Source: Pseudomonas sp. L5B5
GTDB taxonomy: Bacteria > Pseudomonadota > Gammaproteobacteria > Pseudomonadales > Pseudomonadaceae
Reading direction: 5' to 3'
DNA length: 64,000 nucleotides
NCBI RefSeq assembly: GCF_020520285.1
Contig: NZ_CP084742.1
Coordinates: 682,001 to 746,000, forward strand
Shown here: positions 45,057-56,007 of the stretch, one piece after another
Numbering within the stretch: the stretch's first letter is position 1
Layout: every line of letters begins with the position of its first letter
Translations under genes and position numbers: made by a program
The notes under the pieces: generated by a model
Database searches by the model: none
What the model saw: the letters and a program-made list of their open reading frames with translations, nothing else
What the model was told of the DNA's origin: nothing

Positions 45057-46421
45057 TCAGGCCTCGGTGGACCACTGCTGATGAGGGATCGGCAGGTTGC
45101 GCGATTCGCCTCGACCGATCGGGAAGTAGCTGAAGCCGTTGCGCGCCAGGCGCTCGGCGTCGTACAGGTTGCGACCGTCGAAGATCACCGGTGCCTTGAG
45201 GCGCTGCTGGATCAGGTCGAAATCCGGTGCCTTGAACTGCTGCCATTCGGTGCAGATGATCAGCGCATCGGCACCATTGAGGACCGACTCGGGGGTGCCC
45301 ATGAGCATCAGGCGCGATTCGTCCAGGTACAGGCGCTGGGTTTCCTGCATGGCTTCCGGGTCGAAGGCACGGACTTCGGCGCCGGCGGCGAACAGGGCAT
45401 CGAGCAGGACCCGGCTCGGGGCATCGCGCATGTCGTCGGTGTTGGGTTTGAAGGCCAGGCCCCACAGGGCGAAGGTCTTGCCCGCCAGGTTGCCCTTGTA
45501 GAAGGCCTTGATGCGTTCGAACAACTTGTGTTTCTGCCGCTCGTTGATGGCTTCCACGGCCTGCAGCAGGTCACTGGAGCAATGGGCTTGCTCGGCACTG
45601 TGGATCAGGGCGCGCATGTCCTTGGGAAAGCACGAACCGCCATAGCCGCAGCCCGGGTAGATGAAGTGGTAGCCGATACGGGTGTCGGCACCGATCCCCA
45701 GGCGCACCGACTCGATGTCGGCCCCCAGGTGTTCGGCCAGCTCGGCGATCTGGTTGATGAAGCTGATCTTGGTGGCCAGCATGCAGTTGGCGGCGTACTT
45801 GGTCAGCTCGGCGCTGCGCAGGTCCATGAACATGATGCGGTCATGGTTGCGGTTGAACGGCGCGTACAGGTCGCGCATCACATCGCGCACTTCTTCGCGC
45901 TCGCAGCCGATGATGATCCGGTCCGGACGGCGGCAGTCGCTGACCGCCGAGCCTTCCTTGAGGAATTCCGGATTGGAGACGATATCGAACTGCAGTGGGC
46001 GGCCATCCAGGACCTTTTCGATGTGGGCCTTGAGGGTGTCGCCGGTGCCGACCGGCACGGTGGATTTCTCCACCAGGATCAGCGGTTTTTCGCGATGACG
46101 AGCCACCGCGTCGCCCACCGACAGCACGTAGCGCAGGTCGGCCGAGCCGTCTTCGCTCGAAGGCGTGCCGACGGCGATGAACAGCACCTGCCCATGCTGC
46201 ACCGCAAGCTTTTCATCGTGGGTGAAGTGCAGGCGCTTGGCCTCGAGGTTTTCCCTGACCAGGCTGGCAAGGCCCGGCTCGAAGATGCTCACGTGTCCCT
46301 GTTGCAGCTGCTTGACCTTTTGCTCGTCGATGTCCATGCAGATGACATCGTGGCCGACTTCAGCCAACACGGCGGCCTGTACGAGGCCGACGTAACCACT
46401 TCCAAATACGCTGATTTTCAT
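45057..46421 (-). CDS. ugd: UDP-glucose 6-dehydrogenase (arn operon copy)
   Basis: This 454-residue enzyme has the NAD motif [12 protein letters not shown], the block [12 protein letters not shown], and the active-site Cys in [12 protein letters not shown]. The ATG at 46421 overlaps the arnF stop (ATGA) and has AGGAA seven bases upstream. It makes UDP-glucuronate, the first substrate of the ArnA path to UDP-L-Ara4N. It differs clearly from the exopolysaccharide copy at 11128. Confidence 0.94.
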   Translation of the reverse strand: MKISVFGSGYVGLVQAAVLAEVGHDVICMDIDEQKVKQLQQGHVSIFEPGLASLVRENLEAKRLHFTHDEKLAVQHGQVLFIAVGTPSSEDGSADLRYVLSVGDAVARHREKPLILVEKSTVPVGTGDTLKAHIEKVLDGRPLQFDIVSNPEFLKEGSAVSDCRRPDRIIIGCEREEVRDVMRDLYAPFNRNHDRIMFMDLRSAELTKYAANCMLATKISFINQIAELAEHLGADIESVRLGIGADTRIGYHFIYPGCGYGGSCFPKDMRALIHSAEQAHCSSDLLQAVEAINERQKHKLFERIKAFYKGNLAGKTFALWGLAFKPNTDDMRDAPSRVLLDALFAAGAEVRAFDPEAMQETQRLYLDESRLMLMGTPESVLNGADALIICTEWQQFKAPDFDLIQQRLKAPVIFDGRNLYDAERLARNGFSYFPIGRGESRNLPIPHQQWSTEA

Positions 46422-46831
46422 GGGGTATTCCTGGGACTTGTCGCGGGTGCAGATCGAGAGTTGATGGTGATGACCCCGAGGATGACCAAGGCCACCCCGA
46501 GGGTTTTGGAAAGCGTGAACGGCTCGTTGAACAGCGGCAGGCTGGCAGCCAGCAGGTAGACCAGCGCATAGCTGATGCTCAGCAGCGAATAGGCCCGGCC
46601 CAGCGGCAGGTCGCGCAGGGCCAGCAGCCAGCAGAGCATCGACAGCCCGTAGGCGGCGATGGCTGCCGCCACTACGCCCAGGGCCGTCAGGTCGATACTG
46701 CCGGCGGCCAGGGCCGACAACCACTGATCGGGGGCCGGCAGGCGAGTCATGCTCCAGCGCATGCCCAACTGGGCACCGCTGACCAGGGCCACGCTACCCA
46801 GGGCGAAAGTGAATCCCTTGGCCCGGCTCAT
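46418..46831 (-). CDS. arnF: ArnF, subunit of undecaprenyl-P-L-Ara4N flippase
   Basis: This 137-residue protein has four helices of the small multidrug-resistance (EamA-like) fold. [20 protein letters not shown], a typical block, lies about residues 77-96. It overlaps arnE and ugd by four bases on each side. With ArnE it would flip undecaprenyl-phosphate-aminoarabinose to the periplasmic face. Confidence 0.9.
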   Translation of the reverse strand: MSRAKGFTFALGSVALVSGAQLGMRWSMTRLPAPDQWLSALAAGSIDLTALGVVAAAIAAYGLSMLCWLLALRDLPLGRAYSLLSISYALVYLLAASLPLFNEPFTLSKTLGVALVILGVITINSRSAPATSPRNTP

Positions 46832-47172
46832 GCGTGGCGACTCAACAACAGCACGCCGCCGATCACCAGGGCGACACCCAGCCAGTGCCGGCGATCGATG
46901 GGCTCATGGAAGACGAAGCGTGCAACCAGGGTCACCAGCACGAAGTTCAGGCTGAGCATCGGGTAGGCCACGCCCACTTCCATGCGCTGCAGCACCAGCA
47001 GCCATACCAGCAGGCCCAGGCCGAGGCTGAACAAGGCCAGCCACAACCAGGCCGAGCGCAACTTGGCCGGCAGGCCCGCAGGCTGTTCGCGCCAGCTTTC
47101 CACGGCGAATTTCTGTGCCACCTGGCCCAGGCAGGTCAGCCCGCAGGCCAGCAGTAGAAGCAACAGGCTCAT
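46828..47172 (-). CDS. arnE: ArnE, subunit of undecaprenyl-P-L-Ara4N flippase
   Basis: This 114-residue protein has four helices, with [17 protein letters not shown] and [18 protein letters not shown], the small multidrug-resistance-like blocks of ArnE. It overlaps arnT (upstream in the transcript) by ATGA. It acts with ArnF in moving the lipid-linked aminoarabinose. Confidence 0.9.
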   Translation of the reverse strand: MSLLLLLLACGLTCLGQVAQKFAVESWREQPAGLPAKLRSAWLWLALFSLGLGLLVWLLVLQRMEVGVAYPMLSLNFVLVTLVARFVFHEPIDRRHWLGVALVIGGVLLLSRHA

Positions 47173-48818
47173 GGCTGGCTCTGGGGCATGATGAAGATCA
47201 CGATGTTGCCTTGCTGGTAGCGCTTGGCGTCCTTGGGCAGTCGATCGACCTCGTGGTCTTCGTCATCGTCCTTGACCCGCATGACCACGCCGACCGAGCC
47301 TTGCTTGCGAACCTCGGCAAACCAGGCCTGGATCTGGTCCAGTTCGATCTGGCGCTGCACCGAATCTTCATAGGCCAGGCCGTACTTGAGCTCGCCCTTG
47401 GTGTTGTAGAGCGTCACGTCGCTGCGACGCAGGCGCCAGGCCAGCGCGGAAGCCGCCCCCAGGTCGTTGCTCAGCAGGTACTTGGCCTGGCTCAGCTCGC
47501 CGACATGATCGATGATGAACTGGTCGGGAATCTTGTTGTAGACCACCGAATTGGGCAGGGCCGCCGGCGCCAGGGCCACCAGCAGGAAGCTGCCCAGGGC
47601 CGGTGCTGCCCACAGGGTCAACGGACGCATGGCCTGCAGCAGGTTGGCGATGATCCAGCCCAACAGCAGGACGTACACCAGCACCAGGTGTTGTGGCTCG
47701 TCCACGTACACCGGTTTTTTCATCTGGAAATAGACCAGGGTCAGCAACCCCAGCACACCCGCCACCAGGTTGAGCAGGCCGTTGAGGCTGACCAGGCGGG
47801 TCTGTTGCAGGTTCAGGCGGTCGATCAGGGCGTTGCCCATCAGCAGCGCCAGAGGCAGCAGGCACGGCAGGATATAGGCCGGCAGCTTGCCGTTGCTCAG
47901 GCTGAAGAAGGCCAGCGGCAGCACCAGCCACAGCAGCAGGAAACCGCCGCTGCTCGAGCGCCGCTGTTGCCAGGCCTGCATGAAGGTGGAAGGTAGCAGC
48001 ATGACCCAAGGCACGCTGAAGGCCACCAGCAAGGGCAGGTAATACCACCAGGGCTCAGCATGCTGGGCATCTTCACCGGCGAAGCGGCGGATGTGTTCAT
48101 GCCAGAAGAAGAAACGCCAGTAGTCCGGCTCCTGGGCATGTACCGCCAGGGCCCAGGGCAGGCTGATCAGGATTGCCACCAGCACGCCGATGCCACCAAA
48201 GACCAGCAGCGAGCGCAGGCGTTTCTGCCAGAGGGCGTAGGGCAGGGCTACCAGCACCGGCAGCAGCCAGGCCAGGAAACCCTTGGTCATGAAACCCATG
48301 CCGCAGGCCACGCCCAGCGCCACCCAGGCCAGCAGCCGGCCGCGCGAGGTCTGGCAATCGAACGTGAACCACAGCGCGACCAGGCTCAGGTTGACCCAGA
48401 AGGTGAACTGCGGGTCGAGGTTGGCATAACCGGCCAGCAGCGCCACCACGGTGAAACTCATGTACAGCAGGGCAGCAGCCAGGGCCTTGCGCGAATCGTT
48501 CCACAGGCGCATCGCCAGCAGATAGGCCAGGATCACGCTCAGGCCCGTGCTCAGGGCCGAGGCTACGCGCACGCCGAACAGGTTGTCGCCGAATACGGCT
48601 TGACCGATGGCCATCATCCAGTAGCCGGCCACGGGTTTTTCGAAGTAGCGGATACCCATGAAATGCGGCGACGCCCACTGACCGCCATGGAGTACCTCCT
48701 GGCTGATCTGCGCGTAGCGGGTTTCATCGGGGATCCACAAGCCATGGGTCGCCATGGGCAACAGGTAGAACAGGCCGAAGGCGATCAGCAGCAGCGACAG
48801 GGTCCAACGTCTGCTCAT
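47169..48818 (-). CDS. arnT: ArnT, 4-amino-4-deoxy-L-arabinose lipid A transferase
   Basis: This 549-residue polytopic GT83 enzyme has the motif [15 protein letters not shown] (residues 29-43), matching the ArnT PDETRYAE signature. [16 protein letters not shown] and [12 protein letters not shown] also fit the family. About eleven to twelve N-terminal helices are followed by a periplasmic C-terminal domain. It overlaps arnD by four bases. It transfers aminoarabinose from undecaprenyl phosphate to lipid A phosphates in the periplasm, lowering binding of cationic peptides such as polymyxin. Confidence 0.95.
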   Translation of the reverse strand: MSRRWTLSLLLIAFGLFYLLPMATHGLWIPDETRYAQISQEVLHGGQWASPHFMGIRYFEKPVAGYWMMAIGQAVFGDNLFGVRVASALSTGLSVILAYLLAMRLWNDSRKALAAALLYMSFTVVALLAGYANLDPQFTFWVNLSLVALWFTFDCQTSRGRLLAWVALGVACGMGFMTKGFLAWLLPVLVALPYALWQKRLRSLLVFGGIGVLVAILISLPWALAVHAQEPDYWRFFFWHEHIRRFAGEDAQHAEPWWYYLPLLVAFSVPWVMLLPSTFMQAWQQRRSSSGGFLLLWLVLPLAFFSLSNGKLPAYILPCLLPLALLMGNALIDRLNLQQTRLVSLNGLLNLVAGVLGLLTLVYFQMKKPVYVDEPQHLVLVYVLLLGWIIANLLQAMRPLTLWAAPALGSFLLVALAPAALPNSVVYNKIPDQFIIDHVGELSQAKYLLSNDLGAASALAWRLRRSDVTLYNTKGELKYGLAYEDSVQRQIELDQIQAWFAEVRKQGSVGVVMRVKDDDEDHEVDRLPKDAKRYQQGNIVIFIMPQSQP

Positions 48819-49699
48819 GCCCCTTGCACTCCCAGCCAGCCTTCACGGCCTTGCAGGCTGCCACGCTGTACCTGGCCGATCGGCAAGGTGCCCACGTCGG
48901 CCGGGAGCATGTCTCCCAGGGGCTGGAAATGAATGTCGCGCTGCTTGGCACTGGCCAGCAGCTGGCGGAAATCGTTGGCCATCAGAATCCCTTCTACTTC
49001 GGCATGCACGGTATAGACGTTGAGGCTCGACGGGCGGAACCGGTCGAGGATGAATTCATTGAAATCGGCGCTCGACACCACCGGCCCGACCACTTCGTCG
49101 AAGGTCGGCAGGTCCACCGGGATCTGCGGCGCGCCCAGGCTGCCGTCTGCCAGGCGAGGCTGGAACAGACTTTGCCCGCGACAATCGCTGTTGTAGCGAA
49201 AGCCGAATTGTTGCTTGGCTTCGATGACGCGTTCATCGGCGCGCCAACCGGCGGACGCCGAGCAGCTCACCGCCTGCCCGAGAATATCGTTGAGGCTGTC
49301 CACGCCACGGCGGATCTGTTCGATCAGCTGTGCCTGGCTCCAGCGCCCGGTATTGGCCTGCCAGCCGTGGTGATCCCAGGCGTGCAGGCCGACTTCATGG
49401 CCGGCGGCCAGGGCCTGGCGCATCAAGTGCCCCAGGTCCCGGCCGATGGGCTTGCCTGGCCAGGCAGTGCCGGCCAGGAGAATGTCCCAGCCATACAGGC
49501 CGGCAGCATTGGACCGCAGCATTTTCCAGAGGAACTGCGGGCGGATCAGGCGCCACAAGTGGCGCCCCATGTTGTCCGGCCCGACGCTGAAGAAGAACGT
49601 GGCCTTGACCCCGGCTTCGTCCAGCGTTTCGAGCAGCCGCGGCACCCCCTCCCGGGTGCCGCGGTAGGTATCGACATCAATGCGCAGACCTGCCTGCAT
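48815..49699 (-). CDS. arnD: ArnD, undecaprenyl-P-Ara4FN deformylase
   Basis: This 294-residue polysaccharide-deacetylase-fold protein has the metal Asp pair in RIDVDTYRG (residues 6-14) and the HxxxH motif in [28 protein letters not shown] matches ArnD. It overlaps arnA by one base and arnT by four. It removes the formyl group from the lipid-linked sugar, making the pathway irreversible before flipping. Confidence 0.94.
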   Translation of the reverse strand: MQAGLRIDVDTYRGTREGVPRLLETLDEAGVKATFFFSVGPDNMGRHLWRLIRPQFLWKMLRSNAAGLYGWDILLAGTAWPGKPIGRDLGHLMRQALAAGHEVGLHAWDHHGWQANTGRWSQAQLIEQIRRGVDSLNDILGQAVSCSASAGWRADERVIEAKQQFGFRYNSDCRGQSLFQPRLADGSLGAPQIPVDLPTFDEVVGPVVSSADFNEFILDRFRPSSLNVYTVHAEVEGILMANDFRQLLASAKQRDIHFQPLGDMLPADVGTLPIGQVQRGSLQGREGWLGVQGA

Positions 49700-51705
49700 C
49701 AGCGTGCTTCTTGCTTGGCGCGGTCGGCGATTTCCAGCATCGCTTCACGCAGGAAGAAGTCCAGGGTGTTGCCGATGGTTTCGCTCATTTCCACAGTCGG
49801 CTCCCAGTTCAGCAGGCGCTTGGCGTTGTCGATGCTTGGCTTGCGGTGTTCCACGTCCTGGTAGCCAGCACCGTAGAACGCCTTGCTCTCCACATCGCGG
49901 AAACCGGCGAACGGCGGGAAGTTGCTGCGCAGCGGATGGGCCTCGAACTGACGCAGCAGCTCCTCGCCCAGCTGGCGAATGCTGGCTTCGTTGTCCGGGT
50001 TGCCGATGTTGATGATCTGGCCGTTGCAGCTGTCATTGTCGTTGTCGACGATGCGCGCCAGGGCTTCGATGCCGTCGGCGATGTCGGTGAAGCAGCGCTT
50101 CTGTTCGCCACCGTCGAACAGACGGATCGGGGTGCCTTCCACCAGGTTGAGGATCAGCTGGGTGATGGCCCGGGAGCTGCCGATACGGGCCGAGTCCAGG
50201 CGATCCAGGCGCGGGCCCATCCAGTTGAAGGGGCGGAACAGGGTGAAATTCAGGCCCTTGGCGCCGTAGGCCCAGATCACCCGGTCCAGCAGCTGCTTGG
50301 ACACCGAGTAGATCCAGCGTTGCTTGTTGATCGGGCCGACGATCAGGTTGGAGCTGTCTTCGTCGAAGTTCTTGTCCTGGCACATGCCATAGACTTCCGA
50401 GGTCGACGGGAAGATCACGCGCTTGTTGTACTTGACGCAGTAGCGGACCAGCTTGAGGTTTTCCTCGAAGTCCAGCTCGAACACGCGCAGCGGATTACGG
50501 GTGTATTCGATCGGGGTGGCGATGGCCACCAGCGGCAGGACCACGTCGCACTTCTTGATGTGGTACTCGATCCACTCGGAGTGAATGCTGATATCACCTT
50601 CGACGAAGTGGAAGTTCGGATGGCTGCGCAGGCGCTCGATGGCGTCGGAGCCGATGTCCAGTCCGTAGACGTCGTACTTGTCGTCACGCAGCAGGCGCTC
50701 GGACAGGTGGTTGCCGATGAAGCCGTTGACGCCCAGGATCAGGACCCGGGTGCGGCGTGGCTTGCGGCCGGATTCGGCGCCGCGCAGCAGCGAGCCATCC
50801 ACCAGGCCCAGTTCGTTGGCCAGCTGCGGACCGCCCAGGAACAAGCCGTTGGCGTTGCGCTGGCCGGAGGTGATCACCAGGGAGTCCTGGCCACAGGCGA
50901 TGCGCAGCGGGTCGACGCTGATCACTCGGCCCGGAGCCTGGCCTTCGTTGCCCTTGGCGACTTCGGCGCTCCAGACGATCAGCTTGTGCTCGCCCACGGC
51001 GCAGAAGGCGCCCGGGTAGGGCTGGGTCACGGCACGCACCAGGTTGAACAGCTCTTCGGCAGGGCGCTTCCAGTCGAGCTTGCCGTCTGCGGCGGTACGA
51101 CGACCGAAGTAGCTGGCCTTGGATTCGTCCTGGGCGGTTTCGGTGATCTTGCCCTGGGCCAGTGCCGGCAGGGTGTCGCGCAGCAGGCTGGCGGCGGCGT
51201 CACGCAGCTTATGGTGCAGGGTCAGCGCGGTGTCGCTGCGCTCGATGGCCACGCGTTCCTGGGCGATGATGGCGCCGGCATCGGCGCGCTTGACCATGCG
51301 ATGCAGGGTCACGCCGGTTTCGGTTTCGCCCTTGACCAGCACCCAGTTGGCCGGTGCGCGGCCACGGTAGTGCGGCAGCAGCGAGCCATGCAGGTTGAAC
51401 GCGCCCTTGCTGGCGGTGGCCAGCAGTGGCTCGCTCAGCAGGTTGCGGTAATAGAAGGAGAACAGGTAGTCGGGGTTGAGCTTGGCGATACGCTCGATCC
51501 ACAGCGGATGGTTGGCATCTTCCGGAGCGTGCACGGCAATGCCCTTGCGTGCGCACAGCTGGGCGACGGAACCGTAGAAGGTGTTTTCCTTGGGGTCGTC
51601 GGCATGGGTGAACACCGCAGCGATCTCGTAACCTGCGTTGAGCAGGGCTTCGATGCCTGCGCAGCCAATATCGTGGTAGGCGAAGACGACAGCTTTATTG
51701 CTCAT
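49699..51705 (-). CDS. arnA: ArnA, bifunctional UDP-GlcA decarboxylase / UDP-Ara4N formyltransferase
   Basis: This 668-residue two-domain protein has an N-terminal formyltransferase (about 1-300) with [19 protein letters not shown], carrying the Asn and His of the active site. The C-terminal decarboxylase (about 315-668) has the NAD motif [21 protein letters not shown] with the Ser-Glu pair, [10 protein letters not shown], and a conserved Arg in [16 protein letters not shown]. Both halves look intact. It overlaps arnC by ATGA. It performs two separate steps of UDP-L-Ara4N synthesis in the cytoplasm. Confidence 0.96.
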   Translation of the reverse strand: MSNKAVVFAYHDIGCAGIEALLNAGYEIAAVFTHADDPKENTFYGSVAQLCARKGIAVHAPEDANHPLWIERIAKLNPDYLFSFYYRNLLSEPLLATASKGAFNLHGSLLPHYRGRAPANWVLVKGETETGVTLHRMVKRADAGAIIAQERVAIERSDTALTLHHKLRDAAASLLRDTLPALAQGKITETAQDESKASYFGRRTAADGKLDWKRPAEELFNLVRAVTQPYPGAFCAVGEHKLIVWSAEVAKGNEGQAPGRVISVDPLRIACGQDSLVITSGQRNANGLFLGGPQLANELGLVDGSLLRGAESGRKPRRTRVLILGVNGFIGNHLSERLLRDDKYDVYGLDIGSDAIERLRSHPNFHFVEGDISIHSEWIEYHIKKCDVVLPLVAIATPIEYTRNPLRVFELDFEENLKLVRYCVKYNKRVIFPSTSEVYGMCQDKNFDEDSSNLIVGPINKQRWIYSVSKQLLDRVIWAYGAKGLNFTLFRPFNWMGPRLDRLDSARIGSSRAITQLILNLVEGTPIRLFDGGEQKRCFTDIADGIEALARIVDNDNDSCNGQIINIGNPDNEASIRQLGEELLRQFEAHPLRSNFPPFAGFRDVESKAFYGAGYQDVEHRKPSIDNAKRLLNWEPTVEMSETIGNTLDFFLREAMLEIADRAKQEAR

Positions 51706-52721
51706 TGGGAAACCTGATCAGTATGGGTGGAAGTTAAACCGTCGACAGTCACAGAGGGGGCCGGAGCCGCCGGCTGGCTGCGCAAGACTTTTTCGATGAA
51801 GAACCGCGGGCGAGCCCGCACGTCGCTGTACATGCGTCCCAGGTATTCACCCAGAAGACCCATGCCGATGAACTGGCCCCCGGTGAACACGAAGAGCACC
51901 GCGAACAGCACGAAGGTGCCGTCGCCGGCCCAGGTGGCGCCGAAGATCAACCGCAGCACGATCAGCATCAGGGCGAACACCGCACCGAGACCGGCCATGC
52001 CGAAACCGATGATGCTCAACAGCCGCAGCGGAGTGGTGGTCATGCAGGTGATCAGGTCGAACATCAGGTTGATCAGGCGCATCGGGCTGTACTTGGAGTC
52101 GCCGTGTTCGCGCTCGGCGTGTTCGACCAGTACCTCGGTGGTGTGCCGGGCAAAGCTGTTGGCCAGGATCGGAATGAAGGTGCTGCGCTCGGTGCAGGCC
52201 AGCATCGCGTCGATGATGGTCCGGCGATAGGCACGCAGCATGCAGCCGTAGTCACTCATGAGCACGCCAGTGGAGCGCTGCACTGCCAGGTTGATCAGCT
52301 TCGATGGCCAGCGGCGGAAGGCCGAGTCCTGGCGGTTGTTGCGCACCGTGCCGACCACGTCGTAGCCCAGCTCGGCCTGGGCCACCAGGCGCGGGATTTC
52401 TTCCGGCGGGTTCTGCAGGTCGGCGTCGAGGGTGATCACCACATCGCCGCGGCACTGCTCGAAACCGGCCATGATCGCCGCGTGCTGGCCGTAGTTGCGG
52501 TTGAGGATCACCGCCACCACCGGGCTGCCGTCACGTTCGGCCGCAGCTTGAAGGATGCTGGCCGACTCGTCGCGGCTGCCATCGTCCACCAGGACGATTT
52601 CAAACTCGTGCTTGAGCAGGCGGCAAGCCGTCTCGGTGCGCCGCAGCAGTTCGGGCAGGCTCTGTTCTTCGTTGTAGACCGGGATGACGATCGACACGAA
52701 CTGAATCGGATAAGGTTTCAA
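51702..52721 (-). CDS. arnC: ArnC, undecaprenyl-phosphate Ara4FN transferase
   Basis: This 339-residue GT2 enzyme has [34 protein letters not shown], the [14 protein letters not shown]xD block, [14 protein letters not shown], and two C-terminal helices. No ATG exists near the family beginning. The TTG at 52721 (reading L/M-K-P-Y-P-I) is the best start, four bases after the arnB stop; a TTG 24 bases earlier would overlap arnB. It attaches formyl-aminoarabinose to undecaprenyl phosphate. Confidence 0.94.
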   Translation of the reverse strand: MKPYPIQFVSIVIPVYNEEQSLPELLRRTETACRLLKHEFEIVLVDDGSRDESASILQAAAERDGSPVVAVILNRNYGQHAAIMAGFEQCRGDVVITLDADLQNPPEEIPRLVAQAELGYDVVGTVRNNRQDSAFRRWPSKLINLAVQRSTGVLMSDYGCMLRAYRRTIIDAMLACTERSTFIPILANSFARHTTEVLVEHAEREHGDSKYSPMRLINLMFDLITCMTTTPLRLLSIIGFGMAGLGAVFALMLIVLRLIFGATWAGDGTFVLFAVLFVFTGGQFIGMGLLGEYLGRMYSDVRARPRFFIEKVLRSQPAAPAPSVTVDGLTSTHTDQVSQ

Positions 52722-52725
52722 GGGG

Positions 52726-53865
52726 TCAGTCCAGGAGGTTTTCAATGGCGCCGGCTACCCGTTCGACATCGTCGAGGGTCATGTCCGGGAACAGTGGGAT
52801 CGAGCACAGCCGCTCGGAGTTCCACTCGGTATGCGGCAGGTGCACATCGGGGAAGCGCTGGCGGTAGTAGGTGTGCATATGGGTGGCGATGAAATGGATG
52901 CCAGTACCGATATTCTGCTCCTGCAGGCCTTTCATGAAGGCTTCGCGGTTCAGGCCGCAACGCTCGGCGTCGATGCGCAGGATGAACAGGTGCCAGCTGT
53001 GCTGCTGGGGATACTGCGGCAGGTGCAGCGGTTGCACGGGCAGGCCGGCCAAACGCTCGAGGTAGGCCTTGGCCAGTACTTCGCGCTTGGCGTTGATCGA
53101 CTCCAGACGCTGCAGTTGCACCAGGGCAATGGCGGCGTTCATGTCCGCCAGGTTGTACTTGAAGCCCGGCTCGATCACCTGGGCCTGGGGCTTGCGGCCG
53201 TGGGTCAGGCGATCGTAGGCGTCCACTCCCAGGCCGTGGAACTTGAGCATGCGCACGCGGTTGGCCAGGGCTTCGTCGTCGCTGACGAACATCGCGCCCT
53301 CGGCGCAGGTCATGTTCTTGATCGCATGGAAGGAGAAGATCGCCGTGCCCCGGGCGCCGATCTGGCGGCCGCGGTAGGTGGTGCCGGCAGCATGGGCGGC
53401 ATCTTCGATCACCGCGATGCCGTGCTTGTCCGCCAGGGCATGGAGCGGGTCCAGATCGAAGGCGGCGCCGGCATAGTGCACCGGGATGATGGCCTTGGTC
53501 CTTGGGGTGATCGCGGCCTCGATAGTCGCCGCGTCGCTCATCAGGGTGTCGGGATCGACATCGACGAACACCGGGGTCGCCCCCAGCAGGCAGATCATGT
53601 TGGCGGTGGAAACCCAGGTCTGGGAGGGGGTGATCACCTCGTCCCCGGGACCTATGCCCAGGGCCAGCAGGGTGATGTGCATGGCGCCGGTGGCCGAGGA
53701 CAAGGCCACGGCATGGCGGGCATCGACACGTTCGGCGAAAAGCTGTTCGAGTTCCTGGTTTTTCGGGCCGGTGGTGATCCAGCCCGAGCGCAGAACCTGC
53801 TCTACAGCGGCAATCTCCTCATCGCCAATGCTCGGGCGCGAGAAAGGAATGAAAGCCTGGTTCAT
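52726..53865 (-). CDS. arnB: ArnB, UDP-Ara4O aminotransferase
   Basis: This 379-residue DegT/DnrJ/EryC1 aminotransferase has [11 protein letters not shown], the PLP lysine in [13 protein letters not shown], and [15 protein letters not shown] for the PLP-contacting Asp. The ATG at 53865 has GAGG six bases upstream and starts exactly at the family beginning; the upstream extension of 20 residues is not conserved. It is the first gene of the arn operon and uses glutamate to aminate UDP-4-ketopentose. Confidence 0.96.
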   Translation of the reverse strand: MNQAFIPFSRPSIGDEEIAAVEQVLRSGWITTGPKNQELEQLFAERVDARHAVALSSATGAMHITLLALGIGPGDEVITPSQTWVSTANMICLLGATPVFVDVDPDTLMSDAATIEAAITPRTKAIIPVHYAGAAFDLDPLHALADKHGIAVIEDAAHAAGTTYRGRQIGARGTAIFSFHAIKNMTCAEGAMFVSDDEALANRVRMLKFHGLGVDAYDRLTHGRKPQAQVIEPGFKYNLADMNAAIALVQLQRLESINAKREVLAKAYLERLAGLPVQPLHLPQYPQQHSWHLFILRIDAERCGLNREAFMKGLQEQNIGTGIHFIATHMHTYYRQRFPDVHLPHTEWNSERLCSIPLFPDMTLDDVERVAGAIENLLD

Positions 53866-54398
53866 GGTTACCTCGGGTCTACACAATGCGAAAGCTGGGG
53901 GGTACGGGATACAGCGTGCGAACAACGGTTCATGGAGCGCGGGAGGCAGCAGTCATCAGGCACATCCGGTTGATTGAGCCAGCGTGGCGTTCCATGCAGC
54001 AAATGAGTAAAGACGATGTTGTAGGAAAGTAAATGTGGATCAAGGCGTTACCCGTGCAAGCTGAGAAACGTTGCATCAGGCCCCTGGGTCATTGGTGGCT
54101 GAGATTAAGCGCAAAAATGTGAAACGAATATGAAAAAGAAGCCAAAACGGCGTTTTTCTGCGAGCCAGACAGCTAGGGTTCAGTTTTTTGAAAAAGTGTT
54201 GAAGAAAGGGGCTGGAACCAGCGGTTTCAGGGGCTTTGCGAGGATGGGCAGCGAACCGCTAAGAGGCGGTTTACACCCCTGGCGATGGTATCAATCAGGA
54301 CAACAAGCCGAACGAACCAACCCTGGTCGAGACGAGCCTGGCGGGGCAGGCAGGAACGTGAAATCCCCTGGCCGGAGGGGACTGCATCAGTGCCTGGT
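53866..54398. promoter_or_regulatory. Control region upstream of the arn operon
   Basis: About 530 bases hold no convincing gene. The stretch 53980-54220 is much richer in A/T than the genes, and probably holds the arn promoter (minus strand). A single CTTAAT (PmrA-like half site, minus strand, 54109-54104) is seen without a good second half. A perfect hairpin AACCGC/GCGGTT (54254-54271) lies between arnB and the DUF4880 gene and could end the transcript of the latter. Confidence 0.45.
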
Positions 54399-54611
54399 TC
54401 AAGGGCTCGGCAAGGTGGGCGTCAGCTCGGCGGTCAGGTCCCAGACCTCGAGCATCCTTGCGTATTCCAGCGCATGGCCCGGCGCATCCAGCAACCAGTC
54501 CTCGAAATCCCGGCGCTCCCTGGCGCTGCAGTCGGCCTCGCGCAGGCGCATGCACCAGTGCGCAGCCTGCATCATCACGTAGTCGTCTGCTTCACTGGCA
54601 GAATCAGTCAT
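54399..54611 (-). CDS. Orphan DUF4880 (FecR N-terminal domain) small protein
   Basis: The 70 residues match the N-terminal domain of FecR-type anti-sigma regulators: AAHWCMRLREADCSARERRDFEDWLLDAPGHALEYARMLEVW, read over residues 16-57. Full FecR proteins run on for another 250 residues with a membrane helix and a periplasmic domain; here the frame stops. An AGGGA ribosome site lies eight bases before the ATG, so it is probably expressed. No sigma factor or TonB receptor gene is next to it. It may be a standalone sigma-binding protein or a leftover of a lost cell-surface signalling system. Confidence 0.72.
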   Translation of the reverse strand: MTDSASEADDYVMMQAAHWCMRLREADCSARERRDFEDWLLDAPGHALEYARMLEVWDLTAELTPTLPSP

Positions 54612-54970
54612 CGGTTCGGTCCCTGTTCAGGTGGTGCTCGATGCGCCCTTGCCGCACAGGCGCTCCAGCAGTATCGGACTGAATATCGCCCGGGCCAAGG
54701 CCGATGATCAGCTCCCTGGACAACCCCGGTACGAACAGTGGTGCGGGTAGACGCCAATGTAGAGCGCTGGACGAGAAAAAAACGTCAAGGCAGGTGCCGG
54801 CAGGGGCCGTCTGGAGCGATCCTTGCCGTTCGCTGCCCGCCCATTGTGACCGGCGCCACAACCTGCAGGTTCAGTCCCGCGAAGCCGCAGGCAAGGCCCT
54901 GGCGTTGCTCTATACTCGGCGCGGCAGAACCCCAGTAAATGGAATTGACCGGTAGAACGAGGGAAGCAAC
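54612..54970. other. Gene-free stretch upstream of the glucosaminidase gene
   Basis: About 360 bases hold no convincing gene; the short minus-strand frame at 54604-54861 has no family likeness and overlaps the DUF4880 start. A TATACT box at 54911-54916 could be the -10 element for the effector gene. Its -35 is poor. Confidence 0.35.
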
Positions 54971-55426
54971 GTGAGCGCCAGGCTGTGCAACAACATCAAT
55001 GCCGTCACCTTTGTCAGCAAGTACAAGGTGGTATGCCAACCGATCGCCGATCAACTGGACCTGCCGGTGGAGAACATCCTGGGCCTGGCTGCCCAGGAGA
55101 GCCAGTACGGTACCGGGCGGATCGCCCGCGAACTGAACAACTATTTTTCCATGCACGCCCCGGCCCCCTTGCAGATCGGTGCCGAGGCGCCGCTGGGCAA
55201 CGCCGCCATCAAGGTGGCCAGGTTTGCCTCCTTCCAGCAATCGGCACTCTCGTTCGCCCAGAGCTATGGCGCCTCGATACGTGGCAAGCGCGACCCCCTG
55301 GCATTCGCCCAGGCCCTGGTGCGCAGCGGCTATAACAGCGGCGATGCGGCCACTGGCGGGCGCGACGGCTTCGCCAAGTACCTGGCGGACATCATCATTG
55401 CGGTCAGAGGGCGCCTGGCATGCTGA
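54971..55426 (+). CDS. Glucosaminidase-fold peptidoglycan hydrolase, probable T6SS effector (Tge2-like)
   Basis: This 151-residue protein starts at GTG (GAGGG seven to eight bases upstream) and has no signal peptide. ENILGLAAQESQYGTGRIA (residues 34-52) carries the probable catalytic Glu43 of the glucosaminidase/lysozyme-like fold, and NNYFSMHAP follows as in FlgJ/glucosaminidase domains. The next gene starts inside its last codons and encodes a small lipoprotein. That is the layout of the type VI secreted Tge2/Tgi2 glycoside hydrolase and immunity pair known from P. protegens. The identity is inferred from fold, size, missing signal peptide and the overlapping lipoprotein gene. Confidence 0.75.
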   Translation: MSARLCNNINAVTFVSKYKVVCQPIADQLDLPVENILGLAAQESQYGTGRIARELNNYFSMHAPAPLQIGAEAPLGNAAIKVARFASFQQSALSFAQSYGASIRGKRDPLAFAQALVRSGYNSGDAATGGRDGFAKYLADIIIAVRGRLAC

Positions 55427-55890
55427 ACAATCGCCTGGTTTTCCGGGGGCTCGGCGTGCTTCTGGCCTGCGCGGCCTTCAGCGCCTGCGCCGCTGCCGGC
55501 TTGCAACCGGCCCAGATCGAGCATTCAGGCCTGACCCGCGAACAGGCCCAGCAGGTGCTGCTGGTGGCCCTCAAGCATCAGGACTACCAGATGGACAAGC
55601 CCGGGGTGTTCGTCGATGGCAACCTGCTGGATGAGAACGGCAAGCCACCGCACCCGGGATACTTCGACTTCAGCCTCGGCTACGAGAATTCCAAGGCCGG
55701 CGCCACCGAGTACTGGGGGTTGTTCTCCGTCAGCACGACCACCGGCGATGTCTGGGAAACCAACAGTTGCAAGCGCCTGGATGGCAGTGAACTGCGGGCC
55801 TTGCAGGGGCAGATCATGGACCGTACCGGCAAGTCCCTGGCGGATGAACAGGCCCAGCGCCTGGGCCTGGGGTGCGAGGATGAGAAGTAG
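55420..55890 (+). CDS. Small lipoprotein, probable immunity protein for the glucosaminidase (Tgi2-like)
   Basis: This 156-residue protein has a lipoprotein signal peptide ending CAAFSAC (Cys about residue 23). A compact domain of about 130 residues follows, with WGLFSVSTTTGDVWETNSCKRL near the middle, a pattern of small beta-rich periplasmic proteins. The ATG lies seven bases before the end of the hydrolase gene, so translation is coupled. If the neighbour is a T6SS effector, this protein would sit in the periplasm and block its active site. Confidence 0.75.
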   Translation: MLNNRLVFRGLGVLLACAAFSACAAAGLQPAQIEHSGLTREQAQQVLLVALKHQDYQMDKPGVFVDGNLLDENGKPPHPGYFDFSLGYENSKAGATEYWGLFSVSTTTGDVWETNSCKRLDGSELRALQGQIMDRTGKSLADEQAQRLGLGCEDEK

Positions 55891-56007
55891 CCTGGCCACT
55901 GAGCACGACCGCTCGTTGTCCCTAATGATTGCCTCTACCCGGTAAGCACGCGCAGAGCAGGTTTCGGACGGGGCGGCAGTAGGGGCGGTCGATTCGGGTT
56001 CTGAGGG

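Noticed and set aside
49711..51717. A 668-codon open frame on the plus strand opposite arnA
   Set aside because: It is an exact-length shadow of arnA, which has both catalytic domains intact.
54104..54109. CTTAAT on the minus strand upstream of arnB as a PmrA box
   Set aside because: A PmrA box needs two half sites about 11 bases apart; neither flank gives a good second half.
54130..54582. A 150-codon plus-strand frame between arnB and the effector gene
   Set aside because: No ribosome site or domain is seen, and it runs antisense through the DUF4880 gene.
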